Assembly (NCBI GenBank): GCA_021799875.1
Contig: JAJYZP010000001.1
Coordinates: 1 to 64,000, forward strand
From: Actinomycetes bacterium
GTDB taxonomy: Bacteria > Actinomycetota > Acidimicrobiia > Acidimicrobiales > Acidimicrobiaceae
Reading direction: 5' to 3'
Length of the DNA: 64,000 nt
Positions 29,557 to 39,151 of the stretch are shown here, in pieces; within the stretch, counting starts at the first letter, position 1, and each line of letters begins with the position of its first letter. Below the pieces are notes generated by a model that did no database searches, was not told the origin of the DNA, and saw only the letters and a program-made list of their open reading frames with translations. Made by a program: the position numbers and the translations under genes.

Positions 29557-30450
29557 ATGTTGCCGCTGAAGAACTTTGGTCATACCGAACATGAAAGCAC
29601 CCGGGTCATCTTTGGTGCCGCAGGACTTGGTGGAGCCTCTCAGTCCACAGCCGATCGGATTCTCGACACAGTTCTCGCTGCTGGCATCAACCATATCGAC
29701 ACGGCCGCATCGTATGGAGACTCCGAGCTACGAATCGGACCCTGGCTCGCCTCGCGCAGAGACCGGTTCTTTTTAGCTACGAAACTAGAAAGCCGCGACG
29801 GTGAAGGTGCGAGAGCATCGCTCGAGCGCTCCCTTGAGAGGCTCCAGGTAGACCAGATCGACCTCATTCAGATGCATAACCTTGTCGAAGAAGACGAGTG
29901 GAATCAAGTGCATCGAGCACAAGGGGCACTCGAGGCCATGATACGAGCGCGTGATGAAGGGCTCGTGCGCTTTATCGGAGTCACTGGGCACGGTACCAGA
30001 ATCGCCAAGATGCACCTTCGGTCCCTCGAGGCTTACGACTACGACAGCGTTCTGCTCCCCTTCAATCACTCCATGCTCGAAAACGAAGAGTATCGCAGCG
30101 ACGTCGATAGGCTTCTCGAGCTCTGTGCGGAACGGTCCGTTGCAGTACAGACCATCAAATCTATCGCAAGGGGAAGATGGAGCAACGAGCAAACCACTCA
30201 GGACGAGCCTCACTTCAGCTGGTACGAACCACTCTCAGACCAAGCCGCCATAGCTAGAGCAGTTCACTACGTCCTCTCACAAGCTCAGCTCTTCCTCAAC
30301 ACCTCAAGCGACTATCGCTACCTCACAACCATTATCGATGCAGCTCAGGACCACGCAATCATCGAACCGAGTGCAGAGGATATGATGCGCGACAAGGAGC
30401 AGTTCGCAATCACACCTCTCTTCGACGGCAACGCACTGGAACGAATTTAA
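29557..30450 (+). CDS. Aldo/keto reductase family protein
   Basis: A 297-residue NAD(P)H-dependent oxidoreductase of the aldo/keto reductase barrel. It has the GAAGLGG start strand, INHIDTAASYGDSE with the catalytic Asp and Tyr (about 48-61), the lysine in ATKLES (about 74), and GLVRFIGVTGHG with the His/Gly region (about 134-145). The C-terminal ALFLNTSSDYRYL-like segment differs from the usual nucleotide motif, so cofactor preference is uncertain. A strong ribosome site GGAGG lies seven bases before ATG 29557. It is monocistronic. Confidence 0.88.
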   Translation: MLPLKNFGHTEHESTRVIFGAAGLGGASQSTADRILDTVLAAGINHIDTAASYGDSELRIGPWLASRRDRFFLATKLESRDGEGARASLERSLERLQVDQIDLIQMHNLVEEDEWNQVHRAQGALEAMIRARDEGLVRFIGVTGHGTRIAKMHLRSLEAYDYDSVLLPFNHSMLENEEYRSDVDRLLELCAERSVAVQTIKSIARGRWSNEQTTQDEPHFSWYEPLSDQAAIARAVHYVLSQAQLFLNTSSDYRYLTTIIDAAQDHAIIEPSAEDMMRDKEQFAITPLFDGNALERI

Positions 30451-30756
30451 CCGATGATCAGCACCGCAAACTTTGCCTCGACCACAAGTTCAGGGGATGA
30501 ACTCTCACTCACCCCACAACAGTCCTACTAACGCAACTTTTTCCAGCTAGCCGCCATCCACTCGACCGGCCAGCTACGTAGGTTATCTAGACAACGACGC
30601 TCAATCGGTCCTCGACCTACAAAGGTCTCACTGAAGGAAGAGAATGAAGGACGCCATCAATCAGCAAACGTGGCCACACCTGCCCGAGGGCGACCAAGTG
30701 AGCTCCACTAGTCCAGTTCGGCTCTCATCCGACTCTGAGCACAGGGAGCCAAGACC
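30451..30756. other. 0.31 kb intergenic region
   Basis: It carries a small hairpin AGTTCA/TGAACT at 30487-30503, about 37 bases past the aldo/keto reductase stop, and presumably the promoter of the permease. No gene is visible. Confidence 0.4.
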
Positions 30757-32262
30757 ATGAGCCCCGTCCGAGGCCCCCTGCAAAGCGGTGGTAGCACCTA
30801 TGATGAGTTCGGGTACGAGGCATCGCCTACTCACAATGGACTCAAGCACAATAACCTGCGTTTCTTTCGAGTCGTTGCGGAGTCCGTCGGAATCCAAGGA
30901 CCCACTGGAGGAGTCGTCATTACGGCGGCCATACTCGCAGGTATTGCTGGCGGAGGAACTGCCCTGGTGCAGGTCATTGCGGCAGTCGCAATGGGCTTCG
31001 TAGCCTACGCCTTCGTCCTCTTCTCGCGCGGATTTAATAGCTCAGGCTCCGTCTACGGCTTTACTGGAGCGGCTGTCGGGCCCCGCTTCGGGTTCCTCTC
31101 AGCGATAGCGCTCATGATGGTGTACGTCAACTTTGCAGGAGGCGTCTATGCGAGCACCGCAGATGAGGCTCAGCCGTTCTTCGCCACACTCGGCTTACAT
31201 CTACCGTGGCAGGTATTTGCCCTCGGGACCTTTCTGTTGGTCATGGCCTTTGCATATCTCAATATCAGGTTTTCATCGATCCTCGTCTTGATCTTCGAGG
31301 GTGTTTCGATCCTGTTCGTCGTGGTTGCATGCATTATTATCACCGTCAAAGGCGGCTACCACCACCACGCGCTCAGTCTCGCTCCATTCCGAGCGCAGGG
31401 TCTGAAGGAATCAGCAGTCGCCTTGGGAGTCGTCTACGCATTCTCCGTTTTCTCCGGATTTGAGGGAGCTGCAACACTTGGAGAAGAGTCGCAGGCCCCC
31501 AAAAAGACGATTCCCAAGGCGATCATGATCTCGCTCATCGTCGTTGCGGTCTACGAGATCGGCGTGGCGGCAGTGATTCAAAACGCATTTCCAAGCACTC
31601 AAGCCTTGGCGGCATCACCGATTCCACTTGTCTCCATCACCGATACCTACGTAACAGCATGGCTTGGCGATGCAATCAACCTCGGAGCGATCCTCAGCTC
31701 CTTCGGCGCAGCTCTCGCCTGCGTCATCGCGGCCAGCCGAATGCTCTTTGCGCTCTCACGAGACGGCTTCGGGCCACGCTTACTCCAACGAACAGGGAGA
31801 TCAAGCGGCGCACCGATTGGAGCGCTCGCAGCGATCGGCGGCGTTAGCCTCTTGATGCTCATCGGGTTTATCTGGGAGAAGCAGGCCAATACCGCAGTTG
31901 CAGATATCTTGACTTACGGCGCCGATCTCATCATCGCCGCCTACATCCTCGCAGTGCTTGCCGCTCTCGTCTTCACCATCCGATCACACGCACCCCTCTA
32001 TCGACGGGCGATCCTTCTCGTCGGACTGGCAATCCTCGGATACGTCGTCAAGGAGACCTTCCTTCCCCTTCCTGAAGGCGCTTACCGCTGGGACGCTATC
32101 GGTGCCGCCGCAACTCTCATTGTCGGACTAGTTCTACCAAGTCTTGTCCCGAGACTTCGCCAGGGTATCGCCGAGTCAAAGCTCCTTGGAGTCGGTGCTC
32201 AAACGCTACTCGGAGTCAACACTAACGGTCACAGCTCATCTGAAGCAGCTTCAACACCTTGA
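30757..32262 (+). CDS. APC-superfamily amino-acid permease
   Basis: A 501-residue integral membrane transporter with about 12 hydrophobic segments. The N-terminal LRFFRVVAESVGIQGPTGG leads into helix 1 with an unwound Gly-rich turn. The FSGFEGAATLGEES segment (about 232-245) in helix 6 to loop 6-7 and the ASRMLFALSRDG segment (about 328-340) are signatures of amino-acid permeases in the APC family. The substrate is unknown. It starts at ATG 30757 behind GGGAG. The hydrophilic C-terminus (about 465-501) is probably cytoplasmic. Confidence 0.9.
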   Translation: MSPVRGPLQSGGSTYDEFGYEASPTHNGLKHNNLRFFRVVAESVGIQGPTGGVVITAAILAGIAGGGTALVQVIAAVAMGFVAYAFVLFSRGFNSSGSVYGFTGAAVGPRFGFLSAIALMMVYVNFAGGVYASTADEAQPFFATLGLHLPWQVFALGTFLLVMAFAYLNIRFSSILVLIFEGVSILFVVVACIIITVKGGYHHHALSLAPFRAQGLKESAVALGVVYAFSVFSGFEGAATLGEESQAPKKTIPKAIMISLIVVAVYEIGVAAVIQNAFPSTQALAASPIPLVSITDTYVTAWLGDAINLGAILSSFGAALACVIAASRMLFALSRDGFGPRLLQRTGRSSGAPIGALAAIGGVSLLMLIGFIWEKQANTAVADILTYGADLIIAAYILAVLAALVFTIRSHAPLYRRAILLVGLAILGYVVKETFLPLPEGAYRWDAIGAAATLIVGLVLPSLVPRLRQGIAESKLLGVGAQTLLGVNTNGHSSSEAASTP

Positions 32263-32573
32263 AAGCTACCGCTCTCCACGACAGCGTCCACCCCACCTCA
32301 GACTCAAAGACTTGATCGCCAGCCACGAACCTCAAGCGGTATCTTGCGCCAGATTTCGCTCTGCTCCGCACGGAGTGAGATCGCAAATCAACCAGGTCAG
32401 CGCGGATCCGTCCTAGTACGAGAAGGACGCCCGATGGCTGCATCGGAGATAGCGTGGAGTTTCGTTGACTCCCTTCCTCACTCTCCAATCGATGAACCCG
32501 AACTGGAGCACACTACCAAGGAGTACGGCACCGAAAACGAACGGGAGCCCTCTCGATGAATCCGCGCAAAGGT
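32263..32573. other. 0.31 kb intergenic region with a possible 41-codon frame
   Basis: ATG 32434 opens a 41-codon frame ending at 32559 behind AGAAGGAC. The peptide is acidic and matches nothing I know. The five-base-pair hairpin at 32410-32428 just before it has a nine-base loop identical to the sarcin-ricin loop core of 23S rRNA, which I take as chance. Confidence 0.3.
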
Positions 32574-33434
32574 CTAAGAATCAGCGCCAGTAGCCTTAGC
32601 AATCTTCTCGAAGCGACCTTCCCACGCCTCATGGCGCTTCTTCGCATCCCGAAGGAACGGAGAGATGGCTATCGCCTTCAGTAGGGCATTGTTAACCTTC
32701 TCCGCGCTCCCTTGGAGGGGTCGTACCACATCGAGGAAGAGGACGGCGCGCACTCCATCGCTGTCATTCCAGGCCTCGTGTAGATAACCGTCATCGAAGA
32801 GCATGCTCTCGCCTTCGGCCCAGTGTCTCGTCTCACCCCCAACCGTAATGCCACACTTCTCTGCCGGCTCGGGAACCATCAGTCCCAAGTGATATCGGAG
32901 CACACCACGATAAGGTCCTCGATGCTCCTTGATGTGCTTGCCCGGCGACAAGATTGAGAAAAATGCAGTGGTTAGCCCGGGAATCTGCTCTAGCAATGCA
33001 GCGGTCCGTGGGCAGCGTGCCCAATTCGCCTCCGAACGATAGCCATATCCCAAGAAGAAGAAGGTCTTCCACTGGTCATCGTCCGTGATCGAGGCAACGT
33101 CTCGCGAGATATCTTGGAAATTAGGTAGATCGGCCCGATGCCTGAGAACATCGTCAAGGTCAGCACGGATATCTTGCCAGCCGGCCTCGAGAACCTTTGT
33201 CCAAGGGAAGATCTCTGGATCTAAAAACGGTGTGGTCGGGACCGCTGAGGACCGAAGCAGCCATCCTTCAAGGCCATAGACTGCCGCCTCACCCAAGTTC
33301 AGGGACGCCTCTCGTAAATCCGAGCTCGAGCTGCGCAAACTCTCGGGACGAAACCGCCCCTGCACCAGCTGTTCTCCCGCAGACCGGAAACTCTTCCGTG
33401 CGTCCCGAAGAGCTGCCTCCCAAGTTGTCGCCAT
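32574..33434 (-). CDS. Aspartyl/asparaginyl beta-hydroxylase-like dioxygenase
   Basis: A 286-residue protein of the Asp/Asn beta-hydroxylase (PF05118) family, which includes LpxO. The start is ATG 33434, seven bases after AGGAGG; the frame extends to 33470 without support. The double-stranded beta-helix carries the iron/2-oxoglutarate features: PGKHIKEHRGPYRGVLRYHLGL (about 165-186), EGESMLFDDGYLHEAWN with the second His (about 205-222), and an Arg in GVRAVLFLDV. The native substrate is unknown: peptide side chain, lipid or free amino acid. It is flanked by gene-poor DNA on both sides. Confidence 0.83.
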   Translation of the reverse strand: MATTWEAALRDARKSFRSAGEQLVQGRFRPESLRSSSSDLREASLNLGEAAVYGLEGWLLRSSAVPTTPFLDPEIFPWTKVLEAGWQDIRADLDDVLRHRADLPNFQDISRDVASITDDDQWKTFFFLGYGYRSEANWARCPRTAALLEQIPGLTTAFFSILSPGKHIKEHRGPYRGVLRYHLGLMVPEPAEKCGITVGGETRHWAEGESMLFDDGYLHEAWNDSDGVRAVLFLDVVRPLQGSAEKVNNALLKAIAISPFLRDAKKRHEAWEGRFEKIAKATGADS

Positions 33435-34177
33435 CCGACTTCCTCCTACTGGCGTTCCGTCACGCCTCATACGTCAGCCTGCTCATACTAAATTAGTCGG
33501 AAAACCGTCACCACTCGAATCAATGCCGGAGTCTCGATTCCTCGTGACTAGCCCGAGCACCTCTCACCTTCGCTGACGGAAGAACTCGCTCGCTCAGGCC
33601 ACATAAGGCAAGCACAGTAAGCGCCGCGACGGAGAGCATTCGAACTCAGTGCCAGCGCCACTCAGCCCTGTCGTCGCTCCAACTATCCCCGCTGCGTCGC
33701 TCAGTGAGGTGTGCTACTCCCCGACCGGCCTCTACCTAATCACACACGATACTCCCGCACGATCAACGCCGAAGTTACACCGCCAGCAAGAGTGCAAGTC
33801 GGACAAGATTCAACCTCCCCCAAGCCACCATCGATACCTGAGGTCTCGAAAAGAGGTCAACACGCGAGCAAAACCCATTGAGGCGAGACTCTTCTCCTTC
33901 CATCTGGAAGTCATCTTCAAGCAATCACAGATTCGCATCTAGACAAACAGAGCTCACAAACAACGCTCCGCATGCCCTAGCGCACGCAGCGTTCCATGTA
34001 GATCAAGGCTCCGCCCAAGAACCAATCTCAAAAAGTTGACTGACGCTGGATCAGCGTTTACGCCCACGAACTACGAGGAGAGGCAGCGACAAGTCGCCTA
34101 TCGACACTCACTCACCGGACATGATAGTCTTCGCTCACTGGACCACACAGCCAGCAGTGGCCGGCTAGGAGAGAGAC
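33435..34177. other. 0.74 kb without a convincing gene
   Basis: Short frames only, without ribosome sites or family features. It presumably holds the promoters of the two divergent genes. Confidence 0.45.
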
Positions 34178-34519
34178 GTGTCAATGCTCATTTCAACCAT
34201 GAACGATATCCCAGGATATCGCATTACAGAGGTGCTCGGCGAAGTCTTCGGGCTCACGGTTCGCAGCCGCAACGTTGGTTCTCAGTTCGGGGCTGCATTC
34301 AAAGCTCTTGCTGGTGGTGAACTGAAAGGAATGACCAAAAACCTCGTCGAGAGTCGCAAGGAGGTGCTCGGTCGCATGGTTGACGAAGCGGTGGCAAAAG
34401 GAGCCGATGCGATCGTAGCCATGCGCTTCGATACCTCCGAGATGGCAGGCAACTGGACCGAGATCTGTGCCTACGGCACTGCGGTGAGGATCGAATCCGA
34501 CACCAGCCACTCGTCGTGA
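34178..34519 (+). CDS. YbjQ/UPF0145 family protein
   Basis: A 113-residue protein of the YbjQ family of small pentameric proteins, whose function is poorly defined. Signature segments are IPGYRITEVLGEVFGLTVRS (about 11-30), LVESRKEVLGRMVDEAVAKGADAIVAMRF (about 58-86) and CAYGTAVRI near the end. It starts at GTG 34178, six bases after AGGAG; an in-frame ATG is six bases on. It is followed on the same strand, 199 bases later, by the DUF6671 gene. Confidence 0.85.
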   Translation: MSMLISTMNDIPGYRITEVLGEVFGLTVRSRNVGSQFGAAFKALAGGELKGMTKNLVESRKEVLGRMVDEAVAKGADAIVAMRFDTSEMAGNWTEICAYGTAVRIESDTSHSS

Positions 34520-34706
34520 GTGACGGAGGCAACTCGACCCCACAAGCCACCAACGCTGAGAGCTCAGCACCAAGGGCACACTGGACATCGAGCTTGGCCA
34601 GCAAGCTCAGCGCAGCACGCCACTATTGACCGACCTTCTCCAACGGAACCCTGCTGCAACCACAGACGGGCGCGTCGATATCACCAGGTAGAGATCTCTC
34701 GCGCTC

Positions 34707-34712
34707 TACACT
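34707..34712 (+). promoter_or_regulatory. -10 element giving a leaderless mRNA for the DUF6671 gene
   Basis: TACACT ends six bases before the GTG start at 34719, the same geometry as the TATACT before the TetR gene at 25969. No Shine-Dalgarno sequence precedes the GTG. No convincing -35 is visible. Confidence 0.45.
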
Positions 34713-34718
34713 AGAGCC

Positions 34719-35657
34719 GTGCGCTTTCTTCGCCAACGAGGTCGTCAGGGCGGCAGTCGCATGCAGAGCGACCTGAAGAGCGACACTCCGCCACGGCTCT
34801 GGCCCACAGTACAGCACCCCTACCAGGGTGGTCACGCCGTCTTAGCAACAAAACATAACAAATTGGAGCTGATCGCACCGCCGCTCCAGGACGCTATCGG
34901 CCTCTTGGTCACTTCCGTAGAGGTTGATACCGATCTCTTGGGAACCTTCACTGGCGAGATCGAGCGCAGACTGCCCCCGCTCGAGACTGCTATCGAGAAA
35001 GCTCGACTAGGAATGCGCCTCAGTGGTAGGTCACTCGGCCTAGCCTCGGAAGGATCGATCGGACCTTCTCCCTCGCTCCCACTGATCACCGTCGATCGTG
35101 AACTGATCGTCCTCGTTGACGATGAGGCGGACGTGGTCATCAGCGAGTCATACGAGAGCACGTCTGTGCGATCCGTCTCCCGAAACGTGCGACCAGGGGA
35201 CCCATTGGAAGAGCTCATGGAACGAGCAGATTTTCCTCACCACCACCTCATCGTCCGACCCGTAAATGGGCAAAAGGGACCAATCATTAAAGGGATCAAC
35301 ACCCTGGAGACTTTAATTGATGCAGTAGCGGCCTGTGGATCCAGCACTCCCGACGGGGTCGTAACTGTGGAGAGCGACCTGCGAGCTACTGCCTCCCCAT
35401 CTCGGAGACTCGTCATTGCCGAAGCCGCCCAGCGACTAGCAATGAGACTCCTACAGCGGTGTCCGCTCTGCCACGCTCCGGGATGGGGTCCAGTCGCCAT
35501 CATTGACGGGGTACCGTGCTCCTCATGCTCCTACGAACTACCCTTGCCACGAGCAGTAGTCCACGGTTGCCCAAGCTGCGAGCACCGAGAGACCATAGAA
35601 CTTGATACCACCAACGAAAGAGATACTGTCAGGTTCTGTCCGTCCTGCAACCCATAA
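34719..35657 (+). CDS. DUF6671 family protein with C-terminal zinc ribbon
   Basis: A 312-residue protein of the uncharacterised DUF6671 family. The conserved core is recognisable: HAVLATKHNKLELIAPPL (about 39-56), DTDLLGTFTGEIER (about 69-82), LASEGSIGPSP (about 105-115), RELIVLVDDE, and HHHLIVRP (about 180). Residues from about 245 add two Cys pairs, CPLC and CSSC, and then CPSC and CPSC, predicting a double zinc ribbon. The function is unknown; the invariant acidic and Thr residues suggest an enzyme. It probably has a leaderless mRNA. Confidence 0.75.
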   Translation: MRFLRQRGRQGGSRMQSDLKSDTPPRLWPTVQHPYQGGHAVLATKHNKLELIAPPLQDAIGLLVTSVEVDTDLLGTFTGEIERRLPPLETAIEKARLGMRLSGRSLGLASEGSIGPSPSLPLITVDRELIVLVDDEADVVISESYESTSVRSVSRNVRPGDPLEELMERADFPHHHLIVRPVNGQKGPIIKGINTLETLIDAVAACGSSTPDGVVTVESDLRATASPSRRLVIAEAAQRLAMRLLQRCPLCHAPGWGPVAIIDGVPCSSCSYELPLPRAVVHGCPSCEHRETIELDTTNERDTVRFCPSCNP

Positions 35658-35997
35658 CGGGGCGACGACGCTCGCCGTCACCACTAGTGAGGTACCCAAA
35701 GGCACGACGGCCGCACTACACCTCACACCGCCTCGATGACCTCTCGGCCCCACATCTGTTACAGAGTTGGAGCTCACGCCCCCTGCCTCGAGCAGCATGT
35801 TCTGCGCAGCCATGCCGCTCACCCAAGAGTCTCTCTCGACACGAGACCGTACACCAAGACCGAGTCGTCCAAAGCGTTTCGAATAGTTCCAAGGAGAGCC
35901 GTTGCAGAGGTGGGGTGATAACCAAGGGCTTACTGTCGATATCGACCTTACTCCGAGGTGCATCGTGTGCGAAGATGTCATCGCAGCCTGAGTGGCT
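35658..35997. other. 0.34 kb convergent intergenic region
   Basis: It lies between the DUF6671 gene and ppc. A GGCGA/TCGCC hairpin lies a few bases past the DUF6671 stop. Nothing else is recognisable apart from the ppc hairpin at its right edge. Confidence 0.4.
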
Positions 35998-36014
35998 CCA
36001 GTCGGGCCGACCGG
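35998..36014 (-). terminator. GC-rich hairpin directly after ppc
   Basis: Eight-base-pair arms, CCGGTCGG and CCGACTGG, with a single-base centre and one G-T pair, one base past the ppc stop codon. There is no T-run. It is a candidate transcription end or 3' stabiliser. Confidence 0.4.
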
Positions 36015-36015
36015 C

Positions 36016-38742
36016 TTATCCGGTATTGCGAAGGCCGGTCGCAATGGCGTTCGTTGTCAGCAACAGAGCCCGCATAAGATCCTCCGCCGGCTCGTCACCA
36101 CGGCGACGGTGTGCACGAACCCGCGCTAGGAGCTGAATCTGCATCAGTTGTAACGGGAGAAGATGATCGTCGCGTACGGCCAAGGTCTGAGACAAGACCG
36201 GATTGCCGGCCAAGAGAGTCTCCGAACCCGTCAACCAAAGTACCTCTGCCACCGTTCGGAGAAACTCTTCCTGAATGAGGAGTAAGGGAGACCTCAGCTC
36301 GGCCGGTACTAACGCTTCGACGTACCTCATAGCTACGGTCATATCGGTCTTCGCCAGGGTCATTTCGACGTTCGCAACAAAGTTTGCAAAAAATGGCCAT
36401 CCTCGATACATGGCAGCAAGTGTCGGCCCAAGTCCCTCCTCTCGTGCGCTTCTCAATCCCATTCCGACGCCGAACCACCCAGGTACGATCTGTCGCGATT
36501 GCGTCCAGCCAAATACCCAAGGAATCGCACGAAGCGTGCTGAGATCATTGCTGACGCTCGATCGTCGAGCAGGGCGAGATCCTAGGTTCAGGCGAGCCAA
36601 CTCGTCTACCGGCGTGGAGTGTAAAAAGTATCCCGGTAAATCAGGATGCTCAAGAAGGTCCCGGTAGTGATCTCTCGATCGCTGTGCGACCCAATCCATC
36701 GCCGCATCCCACTGACGCAGATTATTTGAGTCCACAAGCGGTCTTCGACGTAAGGTCAACGCCTCAAGCGAAGCAGCGAGCAGTTGCTCCAAGCTATCCT
36801 CGGCCAACGCAGGTAGCAGATACTTGTCTGAGATGACCTCACCTTGTTCGGTAACCTTCATCCTGCCATCGAAAACTCCCCAAGGCTGCGCCATAACTGC
36901 CGCGTAGGTGTTACCTCCACCCCGACCGACGGTTCCTCCACGACCATGAAAGAGTCGTAGCTTCACTCCATGTCTCTGTGCGACGTCACGAAGACTACGT
37001 TGTGCCTTATGGATACTCCATTGCGAGGCCGTAATCCCCACGTCTTTATTGGAATCCGAGTAGCCCAGCATGACCTCTTGAACTCCTCGGCGCTGGGCAA
37101 CTATCGCACGATAGGCAGGAATAGAGAGAAGGGTATCCAGAATCTCTCCCGCCCGATCTAGTTCGGCAGCCGTCTCTAGAAGTGGAACGAAGTCGACTCG
37201 CACAATTCCGGCCTCGAGGTCGACGAGTCCCGCCTCGCGCGCAAGAATCACCGCAGCGAGGAGATCGTCCGCCCCTTGCGTCATCGAGACTATGTAGCTC
37301 TGACAAGCTTCTGGTCCAAATCGCTCAAGTGCGCTCGCAATAGCCTCGAAGGTTGCAAAGGTCTTTGCAAGAGGACCCTTCAGCGGCATTGGCTTCGGCG
37401 CAAGCGGTCTCAGCGATTCAAGCTCGCTAACCAGCAGAGCCAGCCGAGCCTCACCATCGAGCCGTTGGTAACCATCACTGCATGCGCCTACCCGATCGAA
37501 AAGGGCGGCTAAGACCTGGTGGTGAGCGGCGGAGTGCTCGCGCACGTCGAGTCGCACAAAGCCCAGACCAAACGCAGTGACACCTCGAATAACATCCGCT
37601 AAAAGTCCGTTGGCCAAGAGTTCGCTACCGTTGTCGCACAAGGATTCGTACATAACCATAAGGTCATCGAGAAGCTCCCGAGCGGAGAGATAATCAACTC
37701 CGGCCAGATGTGGGGATTGCGCCTCAATCCGCTCTCTGGTAGCAGCGAGCTTGGCCAAGATGCAGCCAAGCTTGAGCCGATATGGCTCCTCGCGGTTGAG
37801 CCGCATAAATCGAGCGTGCAGATTACGCACCGAGCCTTGATCTCGCTCGATTGACTTCTTGAGCTCCTCGCTAACCGTCGCCAGTCGGATCGAGACACTT
37901 AGCTCGTCCACCAAGCGATTCATAGAAGCAGTCAACACATTGAGACCTCGGCGATAGTACAGTTCAAGTGTCTCAATGGTCACCTCGGCGGTGACAAACG
38001 GGTTTCCATCCCTGTCACCACCGATCCAAGATCCAAACGTGAGTACCGGAGCATCGAGAGGGTGCACATGGCCAATTCGCGCTAGCTGCGTTGAAAAACG
38101 TCTTGTTACGTGCTCAACCGGTCCAACCGCTAGAGCGTCGAGATAGTACAGAACGTTGTGCGCCTCGTCAATGACCTCGGGGCGACCGAGCCGTAGTTCA
38201 TCGGTCTCCCACAGAAGCTCGACGAGCTCATCGACGCGCCGTCGATCCGACGAGGCAAGGAGATCACCGAGCGAGCGGAGTTTTGACAGGACCGATCGCC
38301 TCGCCGCCTCAGTCGGATGCGCCGTAAAAACTGGCTGCACCTCAAAATCTGCGAGCAGGTTCGTAAGCTCGTCCTGAGTGAGAGAGCCCGCAATCAGCGA
38401 GTCCTGCAATCGATCGACCACGTGCTCTAGAGGTTTGGACCGCGAACTCCGACTTTCACTAGCCCGCCCCGCCTGCTCTGCGACGTTCGCCAGGTGAAAA
38501 TAGACTGAAAAGACACCAGCAAGCTTGGTCATCACCTCGACCGACATTGCATCTAAGAAAGATGAAGTCTCAAGAATGCGCTCTCGAGATCCTGAGCGTA
38601 CAGCCTCGAAGGCGTCTAAGACTTCAGCCGGAGCCCTTCGCTCGAGTGTCCGACGCAGGGCAGCGTCAAGTCGATCAATCTCAGCGAGCAGTTGGTCAGA
38701 ACTACGTGATCGATTCCCTGCCAACGCATCCTCCACTGCCAC
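36016..38742 (-). CDS. ppc: Phosphoenolpyruvate carboxylase
   Basis: Anaplerotic enzyme fixing bicarbonate onto PEP to give oxaloacetate. At 908 residues it has bacterial length. Catalytic motifs are FTAHPTEAARR with the essential His (about 140), GGDRDGNPFV (about 240), GYSDSNKDVG (about 560), FHGRGGTVGRGGG (about 595) and the conserved C-terminal RNTG. It starts at GTG 38742 behind GGGAGA. It is transcribed alone. The hairpin at 35998-36014 may end the message. Confidence 0.97.
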   Translation of the reverse strand: MAVEDALAGNRSRSSDQLLAEIDRLDAALRRTLERRAPAEVLDAFEAVRSGSRERILETSSFLDAMSVEVMTKLAGVFSVYFHLANVAEQAGRASESRSSRSKPLEHVVDRLQDSLIAGSLTQDELTNLLADFEVQPVFTAHPTEAARRSVLSKLRSLGDLLASSDRRRVDELVELLWETDELRLGRPEVIDEAHNVLYYLDALAVGPVEHVTRRFSTQLARIGHVHPLDAPVLTFGSWIGGDRDGNPFVTAEVTIETLELYYRRGLNVLTASMNRLVDELSVSIRLATVSEELKKSIERDQGSVRNLHARFMRLNREEPYRLKLGCILAKLAATRERIEAQSPHLAGVDYLSARELLDDLMVMYESLCDNGSELLANGLLADVIRGVTAFGLGFVRLDVREHSAAHHQVLAALFDRVGACSDGYQRLDGEARLALLVSELESLRPLAPKPMPLKGPLAKTFATFEAIASALERFGPEACQSYIVSMTQGADDLLAAVILAREAGLVDLEAGIVRVDFVPLLETAAELDRAGEILDTLLSIPAYRAIVAQRRGVQEVMLGYSDSNKDVGITASQWSIHKAQRSLRDVAQRHGVKLRLFHGRGGTVGRGGGNTYAAVMAQPWGVFDGRMKVTEQGEVISDKYLLPALAEDSLEQLLAASLEALTLRRRPLVDSNNLRQWDAAMDWVAQRSRDHYRDLLEHPDLPGYFLHSTPVDELARLNLGSRPARRSSVSNDLSTLRAIPWVFGWTQSRQIVPGWFGVGMGLRSAREEGLGPTLAAMYRGWPFFANFVANVEMTLAKTDMTVAMRYVEALVPAELRSPLLLIQEEFLRTVAEVLWLTGSETLLAGNPVLSQTLAVRDDHLLPLQLMQIQLLARVRAHRRRGDEPAEDLMRALLLTTNAIATGLRNTG

Positions 38743-39151
38743 TGTCTTCTCCCTAAACCCTTGAGTTAAAGATCGAAGCTAGACAGGCTCCTCGAGAAAC
38801 GCGATCCGAAAAACGAAGCAGAAGGCCTCGTGTCGACTGCTACTTCGTCACCCATGTCCAGCCCACTGTCGAAGCCTCAGCCTACCAATTCCGGTAGCAC
38901 ACTTGAACGGCGACAACTTACGCTCTCATGTTCGGCCGTTCCAGACCCCTACCTGTCGCGCCACCAACAACTCGCTCTCGGAGCTAACTGCGCTCCAACC
39001 ACAGGCATGAGGCTCCTACAGTCTCGCCACCAGAGTACGTGTGAGAGTACAGGGTCTCTCGGTGCACATAGCCATCAGCACGATACTCTTCAAGAGCGTT
39101 CCCTACCACTACAACGCCAGGGAGACCGTTGGCTCGAAATCCACCTACGTC
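38743..39151. other. 0.41 kb without a gene
   Basis: Only short frames; it presumably contains the ppc promoter. No structured element stands out. Confidence 0.4.

Noticed and set aside
32410-32428. Hairpin GTCCT-AGTACGAGA-AGGAC identical in its loop to the 23S rRNA sarcin-ricin loop
   Set aside because: The sequence on both sides does not follow 23S rRNA, and the AGAAGGAC part also serves as a plausible ribosome site for a small frame. Chance similarity is the simpler explanation.
35538-36044. 168-codon minus-strand frame overlapping the ends of DUF6671 and ppc
   Set aside because: It is a shadow of two well-supported genes and has no family signature.
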